Origin: Oscillospiraceae bacterium
GTDB taxonomy: Bacteria > Bacillota > Clostridia > Oscillospirales > CAG-272
Assembly (NCBI GenBank): GCA_003343845.1
Contig: QAKK01000001.1
Span: 1-9,146, forward strand
DNA length: 9,146 nt
Direction: 5' to 3'
The translations under genes and the position numbers were made by a program. The notes beneath the pieces were generated by a model. That model saw only the letters and a program-made list of their open reading frames with translations. It was not told where the DNA came from and did no database searches. Positions 1-6,125 of this stretch are shown here, in pieces. The first letter of the stretch is position 1. Each line of letters starts with the position of its first letter.

Positions 1-180
1 TGGAGGCGGACTCGCTCCAACACCCCATCAACGCAAAAAAGAAGAACCGCGCAAAAAGCGTAGACGGGAATCGAGACCCGCAAGCGACGCGCGGCGTCGC
101 TATATCCATTGCTGGCGCAATGGAGGCGGACTCGCTCCAACACCCCATCAACGCAAAAAAGAAGAACCGCGCAAAAAGCG
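1..180. repeat. 120-bp-period direct repeat, about 1.5 units, beside ssrA 3' end
   Basis: Bases 1-60 are identical to bases 121-180, so a unit of 120 bp is present once completely and once by half. The array may continue left of the window. No gene is supported in 1-194. The unit contains a chain of small inverted repeats: CGGG/CCCG at 65-68/77-80, a perfect 7-bp stem GCGACGC/GCGTCGC at 84-90/94-100, CCATTG/CAATGG at 106-111/118-123, and a bulged TGGAG-CG stem at 121-138. Bases 65-80 match the tmRNA T-arm at 207-221 except for one inserted base. The right copy supplies the distal half of the ssrA terminator. Read on the minus strand, one frame stays open through the visible 180 bp, because 120 is a multiple of three. 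I do not call a gene there. Confidence 0.85.
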
Positions 181-195
181 CGGTTCTTCTTTTTT
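155..195 (-). terminator. Rho-independent terminator of ssrA (bidirectional shape)
   Basis: Bases 155-172 and 178-195 are perfect reverse complements (18 bp) around an AAAAA loop at 173-177. The GC core is flanked by A/T runs on both sides, so the stem works as a terminator in either direction. On the minus strand it begins right at the CCA end of the tmRNA and ends in a U-run. It can stop the smpB-to-ssrA transcript and also any rightward transcript coming from outside the window. Confidence 0.92.
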
Positions 196-559
196 GGTGG
201 AGGCGGCGGGAATCGAACCCGCGTCCGAAAAGCCTTTGACAGAACTTTCTCCGGGTGCAGGGCACCTATTGAATTTCCCCGGTCTTGCCGCCGATGCGCG
301 GGCTGCATGATCGGGTAGCTTTTTTGTTTATGACCGCTTCAAAAGCAAACAGGCGGTGCACATTTACCACTGAATGACGCCTGAACCGAAGCCGTGGTCC
401 TCAACGATCAGACGGGCTGCTCAAAAGCAGCGGCGCAGCTTACGCTGCCAGTGCTACGTTATCGTTAGCGTTTAATTTTAAGTTTGGACTTTTTAAGAGG
501 TTTCCGCCCTCTACCCGCTTATCCTGCCTCAAACTCCCCGTCGAAACCTTTACGCCCCC
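195..559 (-). ncRNA. ssrA: tmRNA (transfer-messenger RNA)
   Basis: tmRNA rescues ribosomes stalled on mRNAs that lack a stop codon: alanyl-tmRNA enters the A site with SmpB, and a short internal frame then adds a degradation tag. The 3' end shows a complete tRNA-like half: T-stem GCGGG/CCCGC with loop TTCGATT (206-222), acceptor strand CGCCTCC (199-205), then A and an encoded CCA (195-197). The 5' strand GGGGGCG (553-559) pairs with CGCCTCC with one G-U wobble, which fixes the 5' end at 559. It is followed by the conserved tmRNA segment GGTTTCGACGGGG (536-548). The length of 365 nt is typical. The tag frame is at 440-469. The gene lies last in the smpB unit, and its first 10 bases overlap the upstream coding region. 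I see no convincing promoter immediately upstream, so cotranscription or a promoter further inside the upstream gene is likely, with RNase P making the 5' end. Confidence 0.97.
440..469 (-). other. tmRNA tag-peptide reading frame, ANDNVALAA-stop
   Basis: The frame GCT AAC GAT AAC GTA GCA CTG GCA GCG TAA encodes ANDNVALAA. With the alanine carried by the tmRNA itself, the tag would be (A)ANDNVALAA. The ending ALAA is the signature recognised by ClpXP-type proteases in bacteria. I chose GCT as resume codon because the preceding bases (TTAAAATTAAAC) line up with those before the B. subtilis resume codon. The end at TAA is certain; the exact first codon is inferred. Confidence 0.88.
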
Positions 560-1206
560 GTATAGGTTTGCAGCACCCTTGTGCAGAGCGCTGCGGCGTC
601 TGCAACAAAGCTGTCGGCTTCATTTTCAGCCAGGTAGAAATAGTCTGTCCGCGAAAGATCGCATTGCCGCGTCCTGTAGAAAGCGTCGATCGACTCCAGT
701 TTCTCATTGATGATCTCAGACGGATAGAAGGGAAGATAATTCCCGTCAAAATGCCCGAGCCCCGTGAGAACTTTGTAGGCATGAAAATCCGGATGCCGCG
801 AAAGATACAGCGAATCGAGATCATACCAGTCGCGCTTGACCGTCTTGACAAAGGATGCCTTGCTTGGAAAATCCTTGCCGTACCGCGCATACGACGGCTC
901 AAAGATCGTCTCGCCCCACAGCTTGTCGGTGACAAGATGGGCAAGATAGCCGAAGAGAAACGCACGCGCTTTTTCGTCGGCGGCACTTTGGATGTAGCTG
1001 TCGTAAAACCCGTCGTAATCGATGGACGCATTGGTCCCGTCCGGCGAACAGTGCGACACCGCCTTCGACGGTGTGTAGGTCAGTCCGTCCGGATTCTGCT
1101 TGCCGCAGTCGGGCGCGATGCTGCCGACGATAAAGGAGGGGGCGTCAAACGGAAAGGTCTCAAGCAGCTTGTCTGCAATGCGAAGATGAACAATCCAGCT
1201 TGCCAT
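550..1206 (-). CDS. Zinc-dependent phospholipase C-like protein (Zn_dep_PLPC family), 218 aa
   Basis: The protein resembles the zinc-dependent phospholipase C / S1-P1 nuclease-like fold often annotated in clostridia. A tryptophan near the N-terminus (W4) is followed by H7, then IAPD (D33), SHCS (H52) and HLVTD (H90, D94), a spacing that fits a metal-binding His/Asp set. There is no signal peptide and the protein is shorter than secreted phospholipases, so an intracellular hydrolase of unknown substrate is more likely than a toxin. The ATG is chosen because it lies one base after the smpB stop (TGACATG) with GAGG five bases upstream, implying translational coupling. The last codons read ...ACG GGG GCG TAA, and their final 10 bases are also the first 10 bases of mature tmRNA. 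The family assignment is by motif; the function is unknown. Confidence 0.85.
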   Translation of the reverse strand: MASWIVHLRIADKLLETFPFDAPSFIVGSIAPDCGKQNPDGLTYTPSKAVSHCSPDGTNASIDYDGFYDSYIQSAADEKARAFLFGYLAHLVTDKLWGETIFEPSYARYGKDFPSKASFVKTVKRDWYDLDSLYLSRHPDFHAYKVLTGLGHFDGNYLPFYPSEIINEKLESIDAFYRTRQCDLSRTDYFYLAENEADSFVADAAALCTRVLQTYTGA

Positions 1207-1207
1207 G

Positions 1208-1663
1208 TCAACCTCGGTTCTTCATTGCGCGGTCGATGTCGCGGGCGGACTGCCGCTTTGCATCGCTGTCGCGCTTGTCATAGAGCTTCTTGCCCTTGCA
1301 GAGACCGACCTCCACCTTGACCCGCGAGTCCTTGAAATACAGGGACAGCGGAATCAGGGCAAGCCCGTCCTCCTTGACCTTGCCGAAGAGCTTGAAAATC
1401 TCCCGCTTGTGCATCAGCAGCCGCTTGACGCGAAGTGGATCGCGGTTGTAGATGTTGCCTTTTTCGTAGGGGCTGATGTGCATGCCGCGGACGAGCAGTT
1501 CGCCGTCTTTGATCTCACAATAAGCGTCCTTGAGGTTGACCGCACCCTGCCGGAGCGACTTGACTTCCGTGCCGAACAGTTCGATCCCTGCCTCGTATTT
1601 GTCAAGGACGAAATACTCGTGATATGCCTTTTTGTTCTGCGCGATGATCTTGCGACCCTCCAT
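1208..1663 (-). CDS. smpB: SsrA-binding protein SmpB
   Basis: SmpB is the obligatory protein partner of tmRNA: its beta-barrel binds the tRNA-like domain, and its basic C-terminal tail occupies the mRNA channel of the stalled ribosome. The 151-aa product has the usual length and family blocks: N-terminal NKKAYHEYFV, then GIELFGTEVKSLR, a central HISPYEKGN, and the tail GKKLYDKRDSDAKRQSARDI. The ATG has a strong AAGGAGGTG site (1674-1682) about ten bases upstream, and a TATAAT promoter lies further up. It is the first gene of a leftward unit whose last gene is ssrA, so both trans-translation components are encoded together with one unrelated gene between them. Confidence 0.98.
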   Translation of the reverse strand: MEGRKIIAQNKKAYHEYFVLDKYEAGIELFGTEVKSLRQGAVNLKDAYCEIKDGELLVRGMHISPYEKGNIYNRDPLRVKRLLMHKREIFKLFGKVKEDGLALIPLSLYFKDSRVKVEVGLCKGKKLYDKRDSDAKRQSARDIDRAMKNRG

Positions 1664-1699
1664 GGCTGCGGTGCACCTCCTTCCGAATCGGCAACCTAC

Positions 1700-1728
1700 A
1701 TTATATAATAGAACGCTGTCGAAAGCAA
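1700..1728 (-). promoter_or_regulatory. Sigma-A-type promoter for smpB unit
   Basis: On the minus strand a perfect -10 box TATAAT (1700-1705) is preceded by TTGCTT (1723-1728) at exactly 17 bp. Transcription would start near 1693, about 30 bases before the smpB ATG. The -35 box is a weak match, which a perfect -10 box can offset. Confidence 0.8.
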
Positions 1729-1767
1729 GCGAAAGCAGAAAACTGTAATCATATTGTAAGATACCGA

Positions 1768-1796
1768 TTGCAAAACGGCGGCGGATATGCTATAAT
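1768..1796 (+). promoter_or_regulatory. Sigma-A-type promoter for rimM operon, extended -10
   Basis: TTGCAA (1768-1773) and TATAAT (1791-1796) are 17 bp apart, and TGC directly before TATAAT gives an extended -10. The predicted start is near 1803, giving a leader of about 35 bases with no obvious structure. It is divergent from the smpB promoter, with about 40 bp between the two -35 boxes. Confidence 0.82.
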
Positions 1797-1836
1797 TGCC
1801 ACAATAGGTTTGCGCGACGGCGCATGAGGGGATTCT

Positions 1837-2343
1837 ATGAAGAAACAGTATCTGGAGTGCGGCAAAATTGCCAATACGCACGGCGTGCGCGGCGCGATTC
1901 TGATCGAATCGTGGTGTGACAGCCCGGCGGTGCTTGCGTCGCTGAAAACCGTATATACCGAAAGCGGCGGAAACTATGTGCCGCACCGTGTGCAGAGCGC
2001 TGCCGAATACAAAGGCAGAGTGCTGGCAACGCTGGAAGGTGTGGAGACGCTGGAAGACGCTGCTGCGATGAAAAACCGCACTCTGTTTGCCTCACGCGAC
2101 GATATTCCGCGGGGCGAAGGGGATTTCTTCATCCAGGATCTGTTCGGACTCCCGGTCATCGATGCGGAGAACGGTACGGTCTACGGCAAACTCAGTGATG
2201 TTGTGACCGCGGGCGCATCCGACCTCTATGAGGTTGATACCGGTCACGGCAAGGCGCTGATCCCCGCCGTCGATGAATTTATAAGGGAGATCGACCCCGA
2301 GCGCGGCATTTTCATCCACGCGATCGAGGGGCTGTTTGAATGA
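1837..2343 (+). CDS. rimM: 16S rRNA processing/ribosome maturation factor RimM
   Basis: RimM assists late maturation of the 30S subunit, binding ribosomal protein S19 and the 16S 3' domain. The 168-aa product shows the family layout: an N-terminal beta-barrel beginning with the hallmark GKIANTHGVRGA (residues 9-20), a linker ending in a DDIPRGEGDFF segment, and a C-terminal PRC-barrel with DLFGLPV and the block KALIPAVDEFIREID typical of RimM. The ATG has GAGGGG (1826-1831) six bases upstream. Its stop overlaps the start of trmD. It is the first gene of the operon here, directly behind its own promoter, without the rpsP-KH-domain pair usually found upstream in Firmicutes. Confidence 0.96.
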   Translation: MKKQYLECGKIANTHGVRGAILIESWCDSPAVLASLKTVYTESGGNYVPHRVQSAAEYKGRVLATLEGVETLEDAAAMKNRTLFASRDDIPRGEGDFFIQDLFGLPVIDAENGTVYGKLSDVVTAGASDLYEVDTGHGKALIPAVDEFIREIDPERGIFIHAIEGLFE

Positions 2344-3074
2344 TGCGGTTTGACATTATGACCTTGTTCCCGGCGCTGGTGGACAACATCCTCGCCGAGA
2401 GCATCATCGGAAGAGCGCAGAAAAGCGGCGCGATCGAAGTCTTTGCGCACAATATCCGCGACTATTCCGAGGACAAGCACCGCCGCGTGGACGACACGCC
2501 CTACGGCGGCGGTATGGGAATGCTGATGGCGGCGCCGCCGATCGTCAACTGCTTTGAGGCGATCTGCGGCATGCAGCCCGTCAATGTGCGGCGGCATGTG
2601 GTCTACCTTTCGCCGCGCGGGCAGGTCTTCAACCACGCGATGGCAAAGCGCTTTGCCGAATATGATAACCTTGTGCTGCTTTGCGGGCATTATGAAGGTG
2701 TGGACGCGCGCGTGCTTGACCTGATCGTGGACGAGGAGGTTTCCATCGGCGATTTTGTGCTCACGGGCGGGGAACTGCCCGCCTGCATCGTGACCGACGC
2801 GGTCGCGCGGCTTTGCCCGGGTGTGCTGTCGGATGACGAATGCTATGAAAACGAGAGCATCGCCGGCGGGCTTCTGGAATACCCGCAATACACCCGCCCG
2901 TTTGACTTCCGCGGGTTGACCGTGCCCGATGTGCTGATCTCCGGGCACCATGAAAACATTGACAAATGGCGGCTGGCGCAGTCGGTCGCCCTGACCCGCG
3001 AGCGGCGTCCCGATCTGTATGCGGCGTGGCTTGCAGAACATCCGGATAACGGAAAAGGAGGAAAAAAACGTTGA
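2340..3074 (+). CDS. trmD: tRNA (guanine-N1-)-methyltransferase TrmD
   Basis: TrmD uses S-adenosylmethionine to methylate N1 of G37, next to the anticodon in tRNAs that read CNN and some other codons, preventing +1 frameshifting. The 244-aa protein has the SPOUT trefoil-knot motifs: PYGGGMGM (residues 54-61), CGHYEGVDAR (115-124), SIGDFVLTGGELPA (135-148) and D153, which sits where the catalytic aspartate of the family is. LLEYPQYTRP (178-187) and the helical C-terminal domain follow. Two adjacent ATGs exist at 2340 and 2343. The first overlaps the rimM stop as ATGA and is better spaced from GAGGGG at 2325-2330; the second gives the more usual N-terminus MRFDI. It is translationally coupled to both neighbours. 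Confidence 0.97.
   Translation: MMRFDIMTLFPALVDNILAESIIGRAQKSGAIEVFAHNIRDYSEDKHRRVDDTPYGGGMGMLMAAPPIVNCFEAICGMQPVNVRRHVVYLSPRGQVFNHAMAKRFAEYDNLVLLCGHYEGVDARVLDLIVDEEVSIGDFVLTGGELPACIVTDAVARLCPGVLSDDECYENESIAGGLLEYPQYTRPFDFRGLTVPDVLISGHHENIDKWRLAQSVALTRERRPDLYAAWLAEHPDNGKGGKKR
3055..3061 (+). promoter_or_regulatory. Ribosome binding site that decides the TTG start at 3071
   Basis: AAGGAGG, a near-perfect Shine-Dalgarno sequence inside the trmD C-terminus, stands nine bases before TTG at 3071. The TTG overlaps the trmD stop (TTGA). No ATG with comparable spacing is nearby, so TTG is taken as the start. Confidence 0.85.
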
Positions 3075-4990
3075 AACACGGCTTTGCCGCATGGTTTTCT
3101 TCATTTATAGAAGGCAGCGCGATCTGCCGCGGCTTCGGCAGATTCGGCAATTTCCTCTATAAGAAGATCGGCAGCGGTCTTTACAGCTTTTTGTTCGGCT
3201 CATACGACGCCATGTGCGATACCTTTGATGCGAGCCGCATCGGCGGCGCGCTCGGCGGGAAAAATCGTGCCGCGCGCTATCTCGCCGCCGATATCGAAGA
3301 GAGTGTTTACGTCTCGGCGGTGGCTGCCATGATGCGCTATCTCAGCTGCCTGTCTCTTCGCGTGATCGGCGTCTTCCTGATGTCCTGCGGTTTCTATTCG
3401 CTGCTCGGGCAGACGGTGCTGTATCTGATCGACACCGAAACTGCGCATTTTCTTCCCGCGGCGATCTCCGCCGTGCTGATCGTTCTCGGCATTCCGCTCT
3501 TGTTTTCGGGCAAACCGCTGTGCACGGCGATCCATGACAGCACAGTGTTGAACGCCTTCTTCACCCGGTTCTGCGGCTTTCATGAGCGGTCGTATGTCGC
3601 GCCGGACGGCGCAACGGGGCGCAAGGGTGCGGCGTTCATTCTCGGCTTGCCGTTCGGCATTCTCTCATGCTTTGTACATCCGCTCTGGCTGATTGCGGGG
3701 TGTATCGCGGTGATCGCGGCGTATATCGTACTCATCAATCCGGAATGCGGTCTGTATGCAGCGATCTTCTTGATGCCGATCTTTGTCATTTTGCCGCGAC
3801 CGAGCATTTATCTTGCACTGCTTGTGATCTATACAACGTTTGCGCTCGGCGTCAAGCTGTTGCGCGGCAAGCGGTATTTCCGCGTCGAGCCGCTGGATAT
3901 TGTTGTGCTCTGCTTCATGGCGGCGATGCTGCTCGGCGGGCTTGTGTCCTACGGCGGCGGGCAGTCGATCCGCGCCGCGGCGATCTATGTTGCGCTGATG
4001 CTCGGGTACTATCTTGCCGTCGGGCTGCTGAACACCAAGGAAAAGCTGGTGCGCGCGGCGCTGCTGCTGTGCGTGTCCATGCTGTTGGTTTCACTCTACG
4101 GTGTTTATCAGAATGTCACCGGCAACATCTCCGCCGAGTGGATCGACACCGAGATGTTTGACAACATCGGCGGCCGCGTCGTCTCTACCTTTGAAAACCC
4201 GAATATGCTCGGCGAGTACCTGATCCTGCTGCTTCCGATCGTCGCGGCGATCTTCTTCGGCGACCGGCATCTTTCGACCAAGCCGGCAAGCCTTGCCGCC
4301 TTTGCGGTGGGCTGCCTGTGCCTGATCTACACCTGGGCGCGCGGCGCATGGCTCGGCTTCCTGTTTGCGGCTGTGCTGTTTGTCCTGATGTGGAGTCGTC
4401 GCTCGGTGGCGCTGATCGTGGCAGGCGTATGCGCACTGCCGCTGCTCGTGCCGTATCTGCCGGCAAACATCGTCTCCCGCTTCACCAGCATCGGCGATCT
4501 GACCGACACCTCAACCAACTATCGCGTCTATATATGGCGCGGCAGCGCGCGGATGGCTGCCGACTATGCCTGGACCGGCGTCGGCGTCGGCGAGCAGGCG
4601 TTTAATCGCATATATCCGTACTATTCCTTTGCCGGCATTGAAAAAGCGCCGCATGCGCACAATCTGTTTTTACAGATCTTCATCGAGCTCGGCATTTTCG
4701 GCTTTGTGCTGTTCATTGTCACGCTGATCTGCTTTTTGCAGAGCGGATTCTCGCTTGCAAAGTGCGGCGAGGACAAGACCGTGCGGCTGATCGGCTGCGG
4801 TGCGATGTGCGGCGTGCTTGCCGCACTGCTGCAGGGCATGACCGATTATATCTGGTACAACTACCGTGTGTTCTTTCTCTTCTGGATCGTCTTCGGGCTC
4901 TGCTCGGCGGCGCGCCGGATCGATGCGGCAAGCCGCAGGCAGAAGCGCGCGACGGTCAGCGAAACCTGTGCGGACATCACGATTGAGTAA
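3071..4990 (+). CDS. O-antigen ligase/Wzy-family polytopic membrane protein, 639 aa
   Basis: This is a multi-pass membrane protein of the O-antigen ligase (WaaL/Wzy_C) superfamily. Such proteins move lipid-linked glycans onto acceptors or polymerise repeat units on the outer face of the membrane. In Firmicutes they act on cell-wall glycopolymers or glycosylated surface proteins. I count roughly 14 hydrophobic segments, the first at residues 92-113. Family features are STFENPNMLGEYL (372-383), YTWARGAWLG (420-429) with R424, a large external loop (about 464-530) with TNYRVYIWR, and the HAHN motif (H528, H530) just before the next membrane segment. About 90 residues precede the first membrane span, which is longer than in a minimal ligase; I cannot assign that part. 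The TTG start overlaps the trmD stop. The glycan and acceptor are unknown. Confidence 0.88.
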   Translation: MKHGFAAWFSSFIEGSAICRGFGRFGNFLYKKIGSGLYSFLFGSYDAMCDTFDASRIGGALGGKNRAARYLAADIEESVYVSAVAAMMRYLSCLSLRVIGVFLMSCGFYSLLGQTVLYLIDTETAHFLPAAISAVLIVLGIPLLFSGKPLCTAIHDSTVLNAFFTRFCGFHERSYVAPDGATGRKGAAFILGLPFGILSCFVHPLWLIAGCIAVIAAYIVLINPECGLYAAIFLMPIFVILPRPSIYLALLVIYTTFALGVKLLRGKRYFRVEPLDIVVLCFMAAMLLGGLVSYGGGQSIRAAAIYVALMLGYYLAVGLLNTKEKLVRAALLLCVSMLLVSLYGVYQNVTGNISAEWIDTEMFDNIGGRVVSTFENPNMLGEYLILLLPIVAAIFFGDRHLSTKPASLAAFAVGCLCLIYTWARGAWLGFLFAAVLFVLMWSRRSVALIVAGVCALPLLVPYLPANIVSRFTSIGDLTDTSTNYRVYIWRGSARMAADYAWTGVGVGEQAFNRIYPYYSFAGIEKAPHAHNLFLQIFIELGIFGFVLFIVTLICFLQSGFSLAKCGEDKTVRLIGCGAMCGVLAALLQGMTDYIWYNYRVFFLFWIVFGLCSAARRIDAASRRQKRATVSETCADITIE

Positions 4991-5004
4991 ACGGAGGGAT
5001 AACC

Positions 5005-5493
5005 ATGGAAAAGAAAGAGAACCGCGAATTCCGCGTCAACCTGGTTGACATACTGATCACCATCGTCATCGCGGGCGTGATCACGTTCGGTGCATTCATG
5101 CTCGCCAGCGCCTTCGGCGTGGATACGGCGGAAAAGACGGATCACACCGTACTGTATACGCTGCAGTTCAGAGGCATTGATCCCGAATATGCGGACAAGG
5201 TTGCCGTCGGCGACACGGTTGTCGAGGCGGCAAAGCGCTTCAATCTCGGCACGGTCACGGCGGTTTCGAGCGAGCCGTATGTCAAGGACGTGTTTGACGA
5301 GGCGACGGGCGAGATGGTCGCCGCCGTACATCCCGACTATATTACGCTGAATGTGACGCTGACGGCGGACGGTTACTATGCCGACGGTTCGTATTACATC
5401 AACGGCTCCAAGGTTGCGGTGGGTGTCGGCATTTCGATCCACGCAAAGAATTTTGCGGGCAAGGGCTATGTCAGTGCCATGCGTCTGAAGTGA
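5005..5493 (+). CDS. DUF4330-type single-pass membrane protein, 162 aa
   Basis: A short cytoplasmic N-terminus (residues 1-12, with FRVNLVD) leads into one membrane span (about 14-37). A roughly 125-residue outside domain follows, rich in beta-strand-like alternation and ending in GKGYVSAMRLK. This matches the layout and N-terminal signature I associate with DUF4330 proteins, for which no function is established. The ATG has GGAGGG six bases upstream, 14 bases after the ligase stop. Position directly behind an O-antigen-ligase-like gene suggests an accessory role in surface glycan assembly, but that is inference from context only. It appears paralogous to the next gene. Confidence 0.8.
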   Translation: MEKKENREFRVNLVDILITIVIAGVITFGAFMLASAFGVDTAEKTDHTVLYTLQFRGIDPEYADKVAVGDTVVEAAKRFNLGTVTAVSSEPYVKDVFDEATGEMVAAVHPDYITLNVTLTADGYYADGSYYINGSKVAVGVGISIHAKNFAGKGYVSAMRLK

Positions 5494-5512
5494 GGAAAGC
5501 GGGGAAACGGAT

Positions 5513-5992
5513 ATGGAAAAACGCAGATTCAAAGTCAATGTTCTGGACTTCTTGATCCTCGCGCTGGTCGCGATCGTGATTGCGGGCGCGGCATTGCGTG
5601 CCAATGTCAAGCAGAAGGATACAAAACTCGAGACGCAGACGGCGATCATCTCCTTCAAGGTCAGCAATGTGCAGTCGGTGTCGGTCAAGTATTTTCATGA
5701 CGGCGATCCGGTATGGAGCGATTCACTCGGCTGCACGATCGGCACGCTGATCGGGGACAGCATCACATCCTCGCCCGCCGTGACCTATGCGGAGCACGGC
5801 GGCGCCATCGTTAAGACTACCTCGGCGCTGAACCGTGTGGACATTTGCGGCTCGGTCGAATGCGAAGGGCAGATGAGTGAGAGCGGCTTTCTGCTCGGCG
5901 GCACGCAGTATATTGCACCCGGTGTGTCCACCTATGCCTGCCTGCCCGAGATCAACGCCTATATTCTGATCACGGACATCCGCATCAAATGA
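5513..5992 (+). CDS. Second DUF4330-type membrane protein, 159 aa
   Basis: The layout is the same as in the preceding gene: N-terminus MEKRRFKVNVLDFLI, one membrane span (about residues 11-29), then an external domain ending in ILITDIRIK, which parallels the ending of the first copy. The two share the pattern F-x-V-N-x-x-D-x-L-I at the membrane border, but the rest is strongly diverged, so this is an old duplication. The start at 5513 follows a moderate GGGGA site (5501-5505) by seven bases and lies 19 bases after the preceding stop. It is the last gene of the rimM operon. I see no clear intrinsic terminator after it, only an AT-rich stretch that holds the next promoter. Confidence 0.76.
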   Translation: MEKRRFKVNVLDFLILALVAIVIAGAALRANVKQKDTKLETQTAIISFKVSNVQSVSVKYFHDGDPVWSDSLGCTIGTLIGDSITSSPAVTYAEHGGAIVKTTSALNRVDICGSVECEGQMSESGFLLGGTQYIAPGVSTYACLPEINAYILITDIRIK

Positions 5993-6039
5993 TCGAAAAG
6001 TGATAAAAAAGTATAGGAAAATAAAAATAGAAAAAATAC

Positions 6040-6068
6040 TTGCATTTGCAGCGTGGATTTGTTATACT
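6040..6068 (+). promoter_or_regulatory. Sigma-A-type promoter for the HPr gene
   Basis: TTGCAT (6040-6045) and TATACT (6063-6068) are separated by 17 bp in a locally AT-rich stretch (5993-6070) that contrasts with the GC-rich genes. Transcription would begin near 6075, leaving a leader of about 50 bases before the ATG. Confidence 0.8.
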
Positions 6069-6125
6069 AATTGAAGAAAACGATGCAAAGCGCATTTTCA
6101 CCTGGAAAAAGGAGCGTATTTTCTG

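Noticed and set aside
1..180. CRISPR array
   Set aside because: Only two copies with a 60-bp identical part and a 120-bp period, with hairpins and no short repeat-spacer pattern or cas genes.
109..318. Plus-strand 69-codon frame over the repeat and tmRNA
   Set aside because: Translation of the reverse complement of the tmRNA 3' end; low-complexity glycine and phenylalanine runs come from the terminator and acceptor stem.
559..600. Promoter for ssrA directly upstream of its 5' end (TATACG near 559)
   Set aside because: The box overlaps positions -5 to +1 relative to the mature end and has no good -35 partner; it could not start transcription at 559.
484..1320. Open frame of 278 codons on the plus strand
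   Set aside because: It is antisense to the zinc-PLC-like gene and to part of smpB and ssrA, has no ribosome site and no recognisable motifs; the minus-strand genes explain the region.
2244..3104. 286-codon minus-strand frame opposite trmD
   Set aside because: Shadow of trmD, which has full family motifs and operon context.
6093..6110. cre-like catabolite repression box upstream of the HPr gene (ATGCAAAGCGCATTTTCA)
   Set aside because: It resembles the CcpA site but needs an extra base between half-sites, so the spacing is wrong; too weak to list.
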